DNA of 60,985 nucleotides, from positions 1 through 60,985 of the IMG/VR virus record IMGVR_UViG_3300025941_000026; one strand, 5' to 3'. Every line of letters starts with the position of its first letter. Within the stretch, counting starts at the first letter, position 1. This document shows, one piece after another, positions 12,202-20,548 of this stretch. The position numbers were made by a program, and so were the translations under genes. Origin of the DNA: a virus. The notes beneath the pieces are model-generated. The model searched no databases. It was not told the origin of the DNA and saw only the letters and a list, made by a program, of their open reading frames with translations.

Positions 12202-12284
12202 CTCATTTGCATGCAATCCCTTAGAGAATGGACCAAAAAACCAATTATTTGCATTCGTAAATACTTGCTCCGAAGGAGACTACT

Positions 12285-12359
12285 ATGTCTCAAATGAAAC
12301 TATTAATCTTCTCCTACGCACTATATGATAAAGAAACATTCGCAAGTACGCTACAATAG
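12285..12359 (+). CDS. Possible 24-residue peptide
   Basis: MSQMKLLIFSYALYDKETFA and a short end. A good SD (GAAGGAG) stands seven bases before the ATG, the best signal in this otherwise gene-poor stretch. It is the first plus-strand open frame right of the divergence point. Function unknown. Confidence 0.35.
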   Translation: MSQMKLLIFSYALYDKETFASTLQ

Positions 12360-12389
12360 CGATTCCACCAACCAAGGAGTACCAAAAAT

Positions 12390-12496
12390 ATGTACACCCT
12401 ACCGATGCCCAAAGAGAACTTTTCGTTATCAAGCGGGAAGCCAAGCGCGTGGAGAACCTGGCGATAAGAATTGACGAACGGCCGGCGGTGCACTAA
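12390..12496 (+). pseudogene. Short reading frame, possibly frameshifted
   Basis: An SD (AAGGAG) and ATG at 12390 open a 25-codon frame ending at 12467. A different frame over the same DNA reads a much more protein-like sequence (DAQRELFVIKREAKRVENLA, then IRIDERPAVH) to a stop at 12494-12496, but it lacks a start codon. A single-base shift near 12403 would join the two into about 36 residues. This is either a decayed gene, a sequencing error or chance. Confidence 0.3.
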
Positions 12497-12528
12497 TATA
12501 GAACTGCCTGACAATCTGCGTCACGCCT

Positions 12529-12565
12529 AAACCCCGGGAGGACTTGCCACCTCTGCGGGGTTTTT
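12529..12565 (+). terminator. Rho-independent terminator before the late arm
   Basis: AAACCCC (12529-12535) pairs with GGGGTTT (12557-12563), with an inner GGAGG/CCTC pairing, followed by TTTTCTTTT. It ends the transcripts of the short plus-strand frames, so the terminase genes need their own promoter downstream of it. Confidence 0.7.
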
Positions 12566-12580
12566 CTTTTACCCTACCCA

Positions 12581-12589
12581 TGTTATATT
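12581..12589 (+). promoter_or_regulatory. Candidate late promoter, extended -10 (TGTTATATT)
   Basis: TG-N-TATATT lies between the terminator and the terminase gene. The predicted start site, six to eight bases downstream, falls on or next to the ATG at 12597, and no SD precedes that ATG. A leaderless transcript for the small terminase is therefore possible. Confidence 0.4.
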
Positions 12590-12596
12590 CCTGCCC

Positions 12597-13004
12597 ATGA
12601 GCAACGATATCGCGTTCCCAACCATGGACCCTTCGCAGCTGGGCTTCCCGCCTACACTGCCGATCGAGCTCGCCCTGCGCATGGGCACCCCGAAAGAAAT
12701 TTGTGCAGCGTATAATATTTCCCACGAGGAATTTGCGCAGATCGCCAAGCACCCGCTGTTCATCAAGGCATATGCCGAGGCTGTCGAGGCGCTGAAGACC
12801 GACGGAATGAGCTTCAAAATGAAGGCCAAGATGCAAGCCGAGGACTACTTGGCCACCGCCTACGCCATGATCAAGAACCCCAACACGAGCGACGCCGTGC
12901 GCGCGGACCTGGTGAAAGCGACTGTACGCTGGGCGGGCTATGATGCCAAAGAGTCCACAGCCGGAAATGGTAATAATTTCGCAATACAGATCAACCTGGG
13001 CTAA
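12597..13004 (+). CDS. terS: Terminase small subunit (135 aa)
   Basis: A small helical protein immediately upstream of the packaging genes. A helix-turn-helix-like segment occupies residues 30-58 (MGTPKEICAAYNISHEEFAQI), which fits DNA recognition by small terminases, and a helical region with KMKAKMQAEDYLATAYAM follows for oligomerisation. It would select phage DNA for the large subunit at 13996-15423. No SD is visible before the ATG; see the promoter at 12581-12589. Confidence 0.75.
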   Translation: MSNDIAFPTMDPSQLGFPPTLPIELALRMGTPKEICAAYNISHEEFAQIAKHPLFIKAYAEAVEALKTDGMSFKMKAKMQAEDYLATAYAMIKNPNTSDAVRADLVKATVRWAGYDAKESTAGNGNNFAIQINLG

Positions 13005-13018
13005 ATAAGGAGAACACC

Positions 13019-13282
13019 ATGGCCGGCGTAAAAGATATGGACTTGGATCCTGGCTACGCGTACCTGTTGACCCATATGTGGCGCAACTGCCTGACCGAGA
13101 TGGAGTTCTCCCAAGCGGAAATCGACGCGACGTTTGACGCCATGGATGGCCAGGCGCTGCTGATCGTCCCCACCGACCGCGGCTTTAAAATTATGCTCGG
13201 CACCCGCGAGCGCGCGCAGCAGATGGCCGAGGGGCTGGATGTCGAAACCGGCGAAGTGCAGCCTGGCGTAACGATCAACTAA
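13019..13282 (+). CDS. Hypothetical protein (87 aa)
   Basis: Not recognised. Starts MAGVKDMDLDPGYAYLLTHMW with a good SD (AAGGAG). A helical first half is followed by a strand pair (QALLIVPTDRGFKIML), a helix and an acidic end. Located between the terminase genes, it is probably a late protein linked to packaging or assembly. Confidence 0.6.
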   Translation: MAGVKDMDLDPGYAYLLTHMWRNCLTEMEFSQAEIDATFDAMDGQALLIVPTDRGFKIMLGTRERAQQMAEGLDVETGEVQPGVTIN

Positions 13283-13292
13283 GGAGCTCATC

Positions 13293-13466
13293 ATGCCCCT
13301 CGTAAAAGGTAAGGGCCAGAAGGCCATCAGCGAGAATATCAAGACCGAGAAAGCCGCTGGCCGGCCGCAAGCGCAAGCCGTGGCCATCGCCCTGAGCGAA
13401 GCGCGTCGTAGCGGCAAGAAGTCGAAATATCGCCCGAAACAAAAAGCTGGTATGGTGAAGAAATGA
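13293..13466 (+). CDS. Small basic protein, DUF6496-like (57 aa)
   Basis: Starts MPLVKGKGQKAISENIKTEK, continues GRPQAQAVAIALSEARRSGKK and ends in a Lys-rich tail. The pattern K-x-x-A-I-S-x-N-I plus Q-A-V-A-I-A-L-S recalls the small basic DUF6496 proteins of phages, usually encoded near the terminase. AAGGAG lies upstream, and its stop overlaps the start of the Ntn hydrolase gene. A nucleic-acid-binding role is inferred from charge only. Confidence 0.55.
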   Translation: MPLVKGKGQKAISENIKTEKAAGRPQAQAVAIALSEARRSGKKSKYRPKQKAGMVKK

Positions 13467-13999
13467 CCTGCATCGTCGGTATTGAGTTCGGCGGCAAAGT
13501 CATCCTGGGTGGTGATATCCAGGGCACTGGCGGTAATACCAAGGTGGTCCATACACAGCCTAAAGTATTTATCCGTGGCGGGGTAGCGTTCGGCTATACG
13601 TCTAGTTACCGCTTCGGTCAGATTGTCGAGCACTGCATGGATACTCCGGTGCCGCCGGCCGGCGATGAAGACATATACCGATGGCTGATTACAGTCTTGG
13701 CGCCCAGCATGAAGGACGCTCTTGGCCGGCATGGATACCAAGGGGGCGGCAACTGCCTGATAGGTGTGCGGGGGCAGCTGTGGGAGATGCAGGATGACTT
13801 TTCCGTTATTCGCAGCAAGTTGGGGTACGCCACTGTCGGTTCTGGTATGGAGTACGCGCTAGGTAGCATTTTTGCGGATCAGGCGTCTCGCCCTCCACGA
13901 ACTGACAGTGAGGCAGCGCAGATGGCCAGGAATGCTGTCCAAGCGGCGGGGACATTTTCTCCGTCTGTAGGTACTGAAGCGGAGGTCGTTTCGACATGA
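13463..13999 (+). CDS. Ntn-hydrolase fold peptidase, proteasome beta/HslV-like (178 aa)
   Basis: Starts MTCIVGIEFGGKVILGGDIQ, the pattern of an Ntn hydrolase: Thr2 or Cys3 could become the N-terminal nucleophile after Met removal. GGDIQGTGG and, further on, GGVAFGYTSSYR and GGGNCLIGVRG are strand-loop elements of the proteasome-like fold. Phage homologues are usually called hypothetical or putative proteases, and a role in head maturation has been considered. A second, shorter protein of the same type is at 40553-40981. It overlaps both neighbours by four bases. Confidence 0.6.
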   Translation: MTCIVGIEFGGKVILGGDIQGTGGNTKVVHTQPKVFIRGGVAFGYTSSYRFGQIVEHCMDTPVPPAGDEDIYRWLITVLAPSMKDALGRHGYQGGGNCLIGVRGQLWEMQDDFSVIRSKLGYATVGSGMEYALGSIFADQASRPPRTDSEAAQMARNAVQAAGTFSPSVGTEAEVVST

Positions 14000-15423
14000 C
14001 CATCCTCGAGTACACTCCTCCGCCAACCGTCCGGGACTTCATCAAGCACCATCGGGCGGGGGAGTTATTCGCCGATTGGATCGTCGGGCCGGTGGGTAGC
14101 GGCAAGACGACGGGGATTTTTTTCAAGCTGGTATACATGGCCAGCAAGCAGGAGAAGTCGCCAATCGATGGTATCCGGCGCTCCCGCTGCGTAGTGGTCC
14201 GCTCCACCCTCCCGCAGCTGAAAGATACGACCATCAAGTCGTTCAACTACTGGTTCAAGGAAGGCCAAGCCGGCGACTGGAAAGCGACGACGAACACCTT
14301 CACGCTGAAGTTCGGCGACGTGGAGTGCGAAGTCCTTTTCCGTGCACTGGACACTCCGGAAGACGTGACACGCGTGCTGTCCCTTGAGGTTACATTCGCG
14401 ATCATTGACGAATTTGTCGATACCCCGAAAGAGATCGTGGAGGCGCTGTCCGCTCGCTGCGGCCGTTATCCGCCGGCGATCGATGGCGGCGCCACAAACT
14501 GGGGACTGTGGGGCGCGAGTAACCCGGGCAACGAGACTAACTGGTGGTATCCGATGCTGGAGGACCACGAGGCACTACCGGAAGACCAGGCGGTTCCTGA
14601 TAACTGGATGTACTTCAAGCAGCCATCAGGGCTCTCACCAGAGGCGGAGAACATCGACAACCTGCCAGGTAAGCAGGCATACTACACCAACCTGATCAAA
14701 GGCAAGACGAACCACTGGATCAAGCAGTTCGTCGAGGTGCAGTGGGGGTATAGCCTGAACGGCAAGCCGGTGTTCCCGATGTTCACGAAAGACCTGCACG
14801 TTTCGAAAAACCCATTGCGCTACGACCCTACACTGCCGCTTGTCGCCGGATATGACCCGGGCATGCAGTCCGCGGTAATTCTCGGGCAGCAGGACAAATG
14901 GGGCAGTGTGCGGATCCTGACCGAACTGGTCCTGGAGGACTACTCCACCGATCGGATGATCAGTGAACAGCTCAAACCGTTGCTAGCGCGCAAATTCCCT
15001 GGCTGCGATTTCCTTATCGTGCCAGATCCTGCCTCGGGTAACCGTAGCCAGGCGAGCAATACCTCGGTGATGAAGGAGTTGAAGAAGCATTTCGAGGTAA
15101 AGGTCGACACGAACAATGCGATCGAATCCCGCCTGGCGCCGGCGCAGTACTATATGATGCGGCGTACCAGTGGCGGAGAGGGCTTGCAGATCGATCCCAG
15201 CTGCGTAAGGCTGATCAGGGCGCTGACTGGCGGATATAAATACACGCTGACCAAGGGTGATGTGAAGAAAGAGGTGCCGGACAAAAATATGCATAGCCAT
15301 CCGGCCGACGCGTTCACGTACCTGGTGCGGTATTTCCGATCGGGCGAGGAGATGGCGGGTAAAAAAGTAGGCCGAACCATGCCGGTTGTACCAAAATTCG
15401 GAAATTCGTACAATATACGGTAG
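13996..15423 (+). CDS. terL: Terminase large subunit (475 aa)
   Basis: The packaging motor and nuclease. Walker A is GPVGSGKTT (31-39), Walker B FAIIDE (134-139), coupling motif region LWGASNPGN (171-179). The RNase H-like nuclease has acidic residues at Asp287 (AGYDPG), Asp344 (IVPDPAS) and Asp438 (SHPADAF). The length is usual for the family. The start overlaps the end of the previous gene as ATGA. It acts at the portal vertex with the products of 12597-13004 and 15454-17691. Confidence 0.92.
   Translation: MTILEYTPPPTVRDFIKHHRAGELFADWIVGPVGSGKTTGIFFKLVYMASKQEKSPIDGIRRSRCVVVRSTLPQLKDTTIKSFNYWFKEGQAGDWKATTNTFTLKFGDVECEVLFRALDTPEDVTRVLSLEVTFAIIDEFVDTPKEIVEALSARCGRYPPAIDGGATNWGLWGASNPGNETNWWYPMLEDHEALPEDQAVPDNWMYFKQPSGLSPEAENIDNLPGKQAYYTNLIKGKTNHWIKQFVEVQWGYSLNGKPVFPMFTKDLHVSKNPLRYDPTLPLVAGYDPGMQSAVILGQQDKWGSVRILTELVLEDYSTDRMISEQLKPLLARKFPGCDFLIVPDPASGNRSQASNTSVMKELKKHFEVKVDTNNAIESRLAPAQYYMMRRTSGGEGLQIDPSCVRLIRALTGGYKYTLTKGDVKKEVPDKNMHSHPADAFTYLVRYFRSGEEMAGKKVGRTMPVVPKFGNSYNIR
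15386..15414 (+). promoter_or_regulatory. Candidate promoter TTGTAC-17-TACAAT before the portal gene
   Basis: At the 3' end of terL. The two boxes form part of an inverted repeat (TTGTAC ... GTACAA), so the site could also be a protein target. The portal start is 40 bases downstream of the -10. Confidence 0.35.
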
Positions 15424-15453
15424 AATCCATAGAATTGTCCAAAAGGAATGGCT

Positions 15454-17691
15454 ATGGCTGACCTTAATCCAGATTCCCCCGCCCCGAAAGCCCCAAATCC
15501 AGAAGCCTGGCGCTCCTTGGGTGGGAAAATGCAGTCGAAATTCACCCAATATAAGAACGATCGCAAGCTCGCGGAGTTGAAATGGGCGCGCAACGCCCGC
15601 CAATATCTGGGTATTTACGACCCGGAACTGGACTTGCAAATCGACAAAAACCGATCCCGCGCGTATCCGAAGCTCACCCGGGTGAAATGCGTATCCATGT
15701 TGTCCCGCCTGATGAACCTTTTGTTCCCAGCGGACGACAAAAACTGGACGATCGCTCCAAGCCCGGTGCCGAATCTCGAGCAAGAGGACCTGCAGCAGGT
15801 CTTAAATTCCCTACAACCTCCTCCGCAGCAGCAATTCGGGCCGGCGGCGAGCTTGCCCCAGCAGGCGCAGCCACTGGACGACGAGCAAATCGAAGACGCT
15901 ATCTATCAGTTCGCCAAGAAGCGCGCTGATGCGCTGGAGTGCCAGATCGAGGACCAGCTGGAGGAGTTGGGTGGTGGGAAAGCCCTGGGTTACGTCCACT
16001 TGTGCCGGCAGGTGCTGCAGAGCGGTATTCGGTACGGATGCGGTATCCTGGCTGGTCCGTTTGTGGAGGAACAGGAGCTGCGCACCTGGCAGCAGAGCGA
16101 TGATGGATCGTATGTAGCCGTCCCGAAGACGGCATTCCGTCCACGGTTCGAGTTTGTCCCTATCTGGGAATATTACCCCGACATGTCGGCGAAGTACCTG
16201 AAGCAGATGGAAGGGCAGTTCCTGCGGAAAGTGATGTCGAAGCACCAGCTTATCTTGCTGAAGGACCGTCCGGATTTTGACGCGGAGCAGATCGACGCGG
16301 TGATTAAGCAGCACCCGGAAGGTAATTACATCCGCGAAGCCTTCGAGACTGAACTGCGCACCCTGGGTGTGCAGAACAACGCGCAGGATATGTGGCGTGG
16401 GAAGTATGAAGTGCTGGTGTGGCATGGCTACGTGACCGGCAAAGAGTTGGACGCTTGCGGTGTCGATGTACCCGAAGACAAGATGAACCGTGATCTCAAT
16501 GCGGAGGTGTGGTTTGTAGGCAATACGCCTATTAAAGTCATCCTGGACCCGTGGTCGCAGCTGATGACCGACGGTGATATGAAGCGGTTCCACCACTTTA
16601 TCTTCGAGGAAGACGAAACCTTCCTTCTTGGTAACAGCTTGCCGAATATCATGCGCGACTCCCAGATGGGGCTATCCGCGGCTACCCGCATGGTTCTGGA
16701 CAACGCGTCTGTAGGACGCGTGTTCGAATTGAATATCGCGCTGCTGTCGCCGAACCAGGATACGACCACCATCAACCCCGATAAATTCTTCTACCGTGAA
16801 GACACCGACCCGGCCACCATGCAGGTGCCGGCGGTTCGGCCGATCGAGATCCCATCCAAATTGGGCGAGCTGGAGAAGATTGTCCAGATGTTCCAAGGCT
16901 TCGCCGACCAGGAGACTTTCGTGGGCGCCGCCACCGGCGGGGATATGCAGCGCGGGCCAAGTGAGCCCTTCCGTACCGCCACCGGTGCGTCAATGCTGCG
17001 CGGCGATGCCGCTCTGCCATTTAAGGATGTGGTGAGGAACTTCGACGTGTTCACGGAATCCGTGATTGGTGCGATTATCCGGTTCAACGCGAAGTTCAAC
17101 CCAGACCCGAAGACACGCGGAGACTTCACCCCGATCGCCCGCGGCGCTACATCGCTGATCGCGAAGGAAGTCCTGGGCATCCAGCTGGACAATCTGGCAC
17201 AGACCATCTCGCCGGAAGAAAAGCAGTACGTTAAGCACTTGGAGCTCTTGCGGGAGCGCGTACGCGTGCGCGACATGAACGTGAACACGGTGGTGATGAC
17301 CGATGCGGAGGCGGCGAAAGTTGACGCTGCGAATCAGCAAGCGCAGGCGCAACATAGCGACCAGATGCTGCGATTGGGCGAAGCACAGATCAAGGAGATC
17401 GCGGCGCAGACCGCGAAGGAGCTGTCGCAGGCCGGTAAGAACCAGGCTAATGCGCAGGCAGCGTCGGCCGGCGTCGTCACCGACGCCATGAAATTAGGAT
17501 TGGACCAACAGAATGCCGAGGCAGAACATGAACTTCAACGATCGCAGGCAGCTGGAGCAGGAATGGCTCAACGTGCTAAAACTCAATCGGGAGGAGCCGG
17601 TAATGGTGGTTCTTCGGCAGCTTCTCCAGCATCGGTTGGCGCAGGCGGATCTTCACCTGCGTCGATGCCCACCCGAGGCAGTGCAGCGTGA
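15454..17691 (+). CDS. Portal protein (745 aa)
   Basis: A long head-tail connector of podovirus type. A Pro-rich start (NPDSPAPKAPNPEAW) leads to the helical wing (WARNARQYLGIYDPE), CVSMLSRLMNLLFPADDKNW typical of these portals, a stem region (PVRPIEIPSKLG-like at about 455) and a Gln/Ala-rich C-terminal helix (DAANQQAQAQHSDQML) ending in a Gly/Ser/Ala-rich tail. I chose the second ATG because AAGGA is then six bases away. The last 164 bases overlap another gene in a different frame (17528-17740). Confidence 0.85.
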   Translation: MADLNPDSPAPKAPNPEAWRSLGGKMQSKFTQYKNDRKLAELKWARNARQYLGIYDPELDLQIDKNRSRAYPKLTRVKCVSMLSRLMNLLFPADDKNWTIAPSPVPNLEQEDLQQVLNSLQPPPQQQFGPAASLPQQAQPLDDEQIEDAIYQFAKKRADALECQIEDQLEELGGGKALGYVHLCRQVLQSGIRYGCGILAGPFVEEQELRTWQQSDDGSYVAVPKTAFRPRFEFVPIWEYYPDMSAKYLKQMEGQFLRKVMSKHQLILLKDRPDFDAEQIDAVIKQHPEGNYIREAFETELRTLGVQNNAQDMWRGKYEVLVWHGYVTGKELDACGVDVPEDKMNRDLNAEVWFVGNTPIKVILDPWSQLMTDGDMKRFHHFIFEEDETFLLGNSLPNIMRDSQMGLSAATRMVLDNASVGRVFELNIALLSPNQDTTTINPDKFFYREDTDPATMQVPAVRPIEIPSKLGELEKIVQMFQGFADQETFVGAATGGDMQRGPSEPFRTATGASMLRGDAALPFKDVVRNFDVFTESVIGAIIRFNAKFNPDPKTRGDFTPIARGATSLIAKEVLGIQLDNLAQTISPEEKQYVKHLELLRERVRVRDMNVNTVVMTDAEAAKVDAANQQAQAQHSDQMLRLGEAQIKEIAAQTAKELSQAGKNQANAQAASAGVVTDAMKLGLDQQNAEAEHELQRSQAAGAGMAQRAKTQSGGAGNGGSSAASPASVGAGGSSPASMPTRGSAA

Positions 17692-17740
17692 GCAGGGCAA
17701 GGCGTTGTGTATCGAGACGTTACTGAAAGAAATTTCTTGA
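17528..17740 (+). CDS. Small late protein overlapping the portal gene (70 aa)
   Basis: MNFNDRRQLEQEWLNVLKLN, then MVVLRQLLQHRLAQADLHLR and QGKALCIETLLKEIS: a well-formed amphipathic helical protein with an SD (GAGGCAGAAC) before the ATG. It overlaps the portal's low-complexity tail (Gly/Ser/Ala) by 164 bases in another frame. The composition argues that this frame is the constrained one in the overlap. Short helical proteins of this type follow the portal in other podoviruses; function not known. Confidence 0.6.
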   Translation: MNFNDRRQLEQEWLNVLKLNREEPVMVVLRQLLQHRLAQADLHLRRCPPEAVQREQGKALCIETLLKEIS

Positions 17741-17772
17741 CTTAATGCAACTAATATACTAAAAAGGCTCCC

Positions 17773-18702
17773 ATGACTACCCCGACCACACCAGAAGTTG
17801 ATGAGTTCGCAGCAGCATTTGCGGATCTGAATTCTCCTGCGCCAAAGGCAGAAACTCCGCCAGCCGATCCTCCGGTCGAGACGCCGCTAGCTGATACGCC
17901 TCCTGCAGAAACCCCGCCGGCCGATCCTCCTGTCGAGACGCCGCCAGCTGATACGCCTCCTGCAGAAACCCCGCCGGCCGATCCTCCTGTCGAGACGCCG
18001 CCAGTTGACACCCCTCCTGCCGCTGAGACCGAGGAGCAGATGCGCGCTCGTATCCGCGCTGAACTGGAAGCTGAACTGAAACCTAAAGCCGCTGCCCCGA
18101 AAGCAGATACTTCGCCAGCAGACCCTCCTGCCGCCCCTGCGGCGCCGGTGAAAATTTACACCGAGGAGGAAGACAAGATCCTGGAGAAGTACAAGAATGA
18201 CTGGCCGGACATTGCTGCTGCCGAGCAGCTGGCCCGCCGGGCAGACAGCTACCGTGTGGTGGAGCACATTTTCACTCAGTTGCGCCCGATCCTTAATGAA
18301 CTGCAGGAGCGCGTCGGCGCCCATAGCAAGCGTTCGATGTATGACGACCTCATTGATCTGGTGCCGGACTATGATGATGTGCGCGACAAGACCCTGGAAT
18401 GGATCGAAACCCAGCCGGATTACCTGAAAACAGCTTATCAGCAAGTGGCTAACGAGGGCACGCCCGACCAGGTTGCTGATCTGATCAACCGGTTCAAGCG
18501 CGAGACGGGCTATCAAACCGCGGCGCATGCCGCAAAACCTGCTGCACCTGCCGCTCCTGTGACCGCGCCAGCAGTAGCCCCAGCAGTTGCCAAGGCTGCA
18601 GCTGCGCTGAAACCTGTTACCACAACCCGTTCCGAACCGAAGACTGATGTCGAGGATAAGAACGATTTCGACTCTGCATTTGCAGAATTTTCTAAAGTGT
18701 AA
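17773..18702 (+). CDS. Putative scaffolding protein (309 aa)
   Basis: Lies between portal and major capsid, the usual place of the scaffold, and has the usual make-up: low complexity, highly charged and helical. Residues 20-85 are Pro/Glu/Asp repeats (PPADPPVETPP, 19-residue unit repeated three times), 85-110 a charged helix, 125-255 a folded helical core (YTEEEDKILEKYKNDW, RSMYDDLIDLVPDYDD), 255-285 an Ala/Pro linker, and the end a short acidic segment (DFDSAFAEFSKV) like capsid-binding tails. No sequence match is claimed. Confidence 0.6.
   Translation: MTTPTTPEVDEFAAAFADLNSPAPKAETPPADPPVETPLADTPPAETPPADPPVETPPADTPPAETPPADPPVETPPVDTPPAAETEEQMRARIRAELEAELKPKAAAPKADTSPADPPAAPAAPVKIYTEEEDKILEKYKNDWPDIAAAEQLARRADSYRVVEHIFTQLRPILNELQERVGAHSKRSMYDDLIDLVPDYDDVRDKTLEWIETQPDYLKTAYQQVANEGTPDQVADLINRFKRETGYQTAAHAAKPAAPAAPVTAPAVAPAVAKAAAALKPVTTTRSEPKTDVEDKNDFDSAFAEFSKV
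17851..18021. repeat. Three 57-bp tandem repeats in the scaffold gene
   Basis: Units of 57 bp beginning GAAACYCCGCC encode the Pro-rich 19-residue repeat. Units two and three are nearly identical, unit one slightly diverged. Confidence 0.85.
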
Positions 18703-18713
18703 GGAGCACTACC

Positions 18714-18908
18714 ATGGCTACTACCAACATCAATGCTGAAAATTTCACCCCAGAGCAGCGCCGCGTCCTGATTGCACTACTGGCTGAGCTGACTGCAGTA
18801 CGTACCGCGTACGCAACGTTGACCGCCAAGCTGGACGCTGATGCCGGTGTGACTGATACCAACTACACCACGTTGTGCGCAATTGCAGCAGCGCAGGTCA
18901 CTGCGTAA
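18714..18908 (+). CDS. Hypothetical protein (64 aa)
   Basis: MATTNINAENFTPEQRRVLI, then a Thr/Ala-rich helix and a short end. SD AAGGAG. Small helical protein between scaffold and major capsid; unrecognised. Perhaps a minor head component. Confidence 0.6.
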   Translation: MATTNINAENFTPEQRRVLIALLAELTAVRTAYATLTAKLDADAGVTDTNYTTLCAIAAAQVTA

Positions 18909-18913
18909 ATTGC

Positions 18914-18942
18914 TTGCAATAAAAGTTGCACTGTGATATAAA
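18914..18942 (+). promoter_or_regulatory. Sigma70-like promoter TTGCAA-17-TATAAA for the capsid gene
   Basis: -35 at 18914-18919, 17-base spacer, -10 TATAAA at 18937-18942, in the 182-base non-coding stretch upstream of the major capsid gene. A long untranslated leader of about 140 bases follows. Together with the terminators at 20135 and 20524 it gives the capsid gene its own transcript. Confidence 0.65.
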
Positions 18943-19090
18943 GCGAATTATCTGAATACGCATTGTCGGATAACACACTGTTCCCCCCAATAAAAGCTGG
19001 CGTGTGGACTACACTGTGATGCTAAATTGCAAAATCCGCGATTGGCTTGACATTTTAGTTTCGTACTAACCGTTTTTATTGGAGGTCAAC

Positions 19091-20128
19091 ATGACTGCAG
19101 CTACTGTTTACGGGGACATTACCCCTCGTACCGCGGCATACGCCGTATCCGAATTCCTGAAACGTGGTATGCCGTACCTGGTTCTGGAGAAATTTGGCCA
19201 AACCTATCCGATTCCGAACAACGCCACCAAAGTGGCTAAGTTCCGTCGTTACTACCTGTCCGGCGCCACCGGCTCCGCGGGTGACGGTAATCCAGCAAAC
19301 GCGTTCTCGGTTCCAGTATCCATCAACCCGTTGGTCGAAGGCGTGACCCCAGCCGGCCGCAAGCTGGCTAACACCGACTACACCGCAACCTTGGTGCAGT
19401 ACGGTGACTTCGTGACCATCACTGATGTGATCATGGACACCCACGAGGATCCAGTCCTGAAACAGATGACCGAAGTGCTGGGCGAATCGGCTGCTATCAC
19501 CATCGAGACCATCCGCTATAACATCCTGAAGGCAGGCACCAACGTCTTCTACGCCAACGGCGGCGCGCGTTCCTCTGTGAACACCCCGATCTCGCTGACC
19601 CTGCAGCGCCAGGTAACCACCGCACTGCAGCGCCAGAACGCCAAAAAGATCACCCAGATCGTGAAGTCCACCCCAGACTTCCGCACTGAGCCGATCGAAG
19701 CCGCGTACATCGGTCTGATTCACCCAGACTGCGAAACCGACGTACGTTCCATGTCCGGCTACATCAACCCGAAACAGTACGGCACCGTTACCCCATGGGA
19801 AAACGAGATCGGCACTGTGGAACAGGTTCGTTACCTGACCTCCACCGTCTTCGCACCGTTCACCGATGCCGGCGGCGCCAAGGGCGCTATGCGCTCCACC
19901 TCGGGCACCTCGGCTGACGTGTACCCTGTGCTGTACATCGCTCGCGATGCATATGGTATCGTCCCGCTGAAGGGCAAAGATTCGCTGACCCCAATGGTCG
20001 TGAATCCTAAACCAGCACCTGGCGACCCACTGGCACAGCGCGGCACCGTGGGCTGGAAGGCCATGACCACTGCTATCATCCTGAACGACAGCTGGATGGC
20101 TCGTTTGGAAGTTGCAGCTACCGCCTAA
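19091..20128 (+). CDS. Major capsid protein, N4-gp56 family (345 aa)
   Basis: The main shell protein, HK97 fold. N-terminal MTAATVYGDITPRTAAYAVS, an E-loop region (KFRRYYLSGATG), GRKLANTDYTATLVQYGDFV, ITDVIMDTHEDPVL, and a P-domain with GYINPKQYGTVTPWENEIGTVE; these are the N4-gp56 family's typical blocks. The length is in the family's range. Start at 19091 follows GGAGG. Flanked by its own promoter and a strong terminator, and with codons biased to C-ending as expected for a very highly expressed gene. Confidence 0.9.
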   Translation: MTAATVYGDITPRTAAYAVSEFLKRGMPYLVLEKFGQTYPIPNNATKVAKFRRYYLSGATGSAGDGNPANAFSVPVSINPLVEGVTPAGRKLANTDYTATLVQYGDFVTITDVIMDTHEDPVLKQMTEVLGESAAITIETIRYNILKAGTNVFYANGGARSSVNTPISLTLQRQVTTALQRQNAKKITQIVKSTPDFRTEPIEAAYIGLIHPDCETDVRSMSGYINPKQYGTVTPWENEIGTVEQVRYLTSTVFAPFTDAGGAKGAMRSTSGTSADVYPVLYIARDAYGIVPLKGKDSLTPMVVNPKPAPGDPLAQRGTVGWKAMTTAIILNDSWMARLEVAATA

Positions 20129-20134
20129 TGAACC

Positions 20135-20158
20135 GGGAGGCTTCGGCCTCCCATTTTT
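20135..20158 (+). terminator. Rho-independent terminator after the capsid gene
   Basis: GGGAGGC-TT-CGGCCTCCC stem closed by a short TTCG-type loop, then ATTTTT. It begins six bases after the stop codon. Confidence 0.85.
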
Positions 20159-20175
20159 GAATTCAGGAGTAAACC

Positions 20176-20502
20176 ATGGCACTGACCACCAATACCCAAT
20201 CGAACACGATGGGCGTTGCCAACCACGCTGTTGGCCAAATCGTAACCGACTCCGGTTCCGCAGTCGATACCACCATCACCATCGGCTTCGTGCCGCGCGT
20301 CGTTCGCTTCCACAACCTGACTGACCGTATCAGCGATGAATGGTTCGAAGGTATGTCGGCGTTCAACTCGCTGCACACCGTCGCCGCCGGTACCCGCACA
20401 CTGGAAACCACCAACGGTATCTCGGTATCGTCCAACACCTTCACCGTGAAGGCTGCGACCATCCTGGCATCCAAGTCGTTCTACTGGGAAGCGATCGGCT
20501 AA
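20176..20502 (+). CDS. Hypothetical virion protein (108 aa)
   Basis: MALTTNTQSNTMGVANHAVG, then a strand-rich Thr/Val/Ser domain (DTTITIGFVPRVVRFHN). All-beta character, the location between two terminators right behind the major capsid gene and a strong SD suggest an abundant structural protein, perhaps a capsid decoration protein. Unrecognised otherwise. Confidence 0.6.
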   Translation: MALTTNTQSNTMGVANHAVGQIVTDSGSAVDTTITIGFVPRVVRFHNLTDRISDEWFEGMSAFNSLHTVAAGTRTLETTNGISVSSNTFTVKAATILASKSFYWEAIG

Positions 20503-20523
20503 TCGCCGGCGACTCAGGTACAG

Positions 20524-20548
20524 TGCCCCCGCTTGGGGGCATTTTTTT
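20524..20548 (+). terminator. Rho-independent terminator after 20176-20502
   Basis: TGCCCCC-GCTT-GGGGGCA followed by seven T. One of the strongest terminators in the genome. Confidence 0.9.

Noticed and set aside
12325-12474. Plus-strand frame of 49 codons (MIKKHSQVRYN...)
   Set aside because: No SD, and it overlaps better supported short frames; composition looks random.
19076-20182. Minus-strand open frame of 368 codons opposite the major capsid gene
   Set aside because: The plus strand is an unmistakable N4-gp56-type capsid gene with promoter and terminator.
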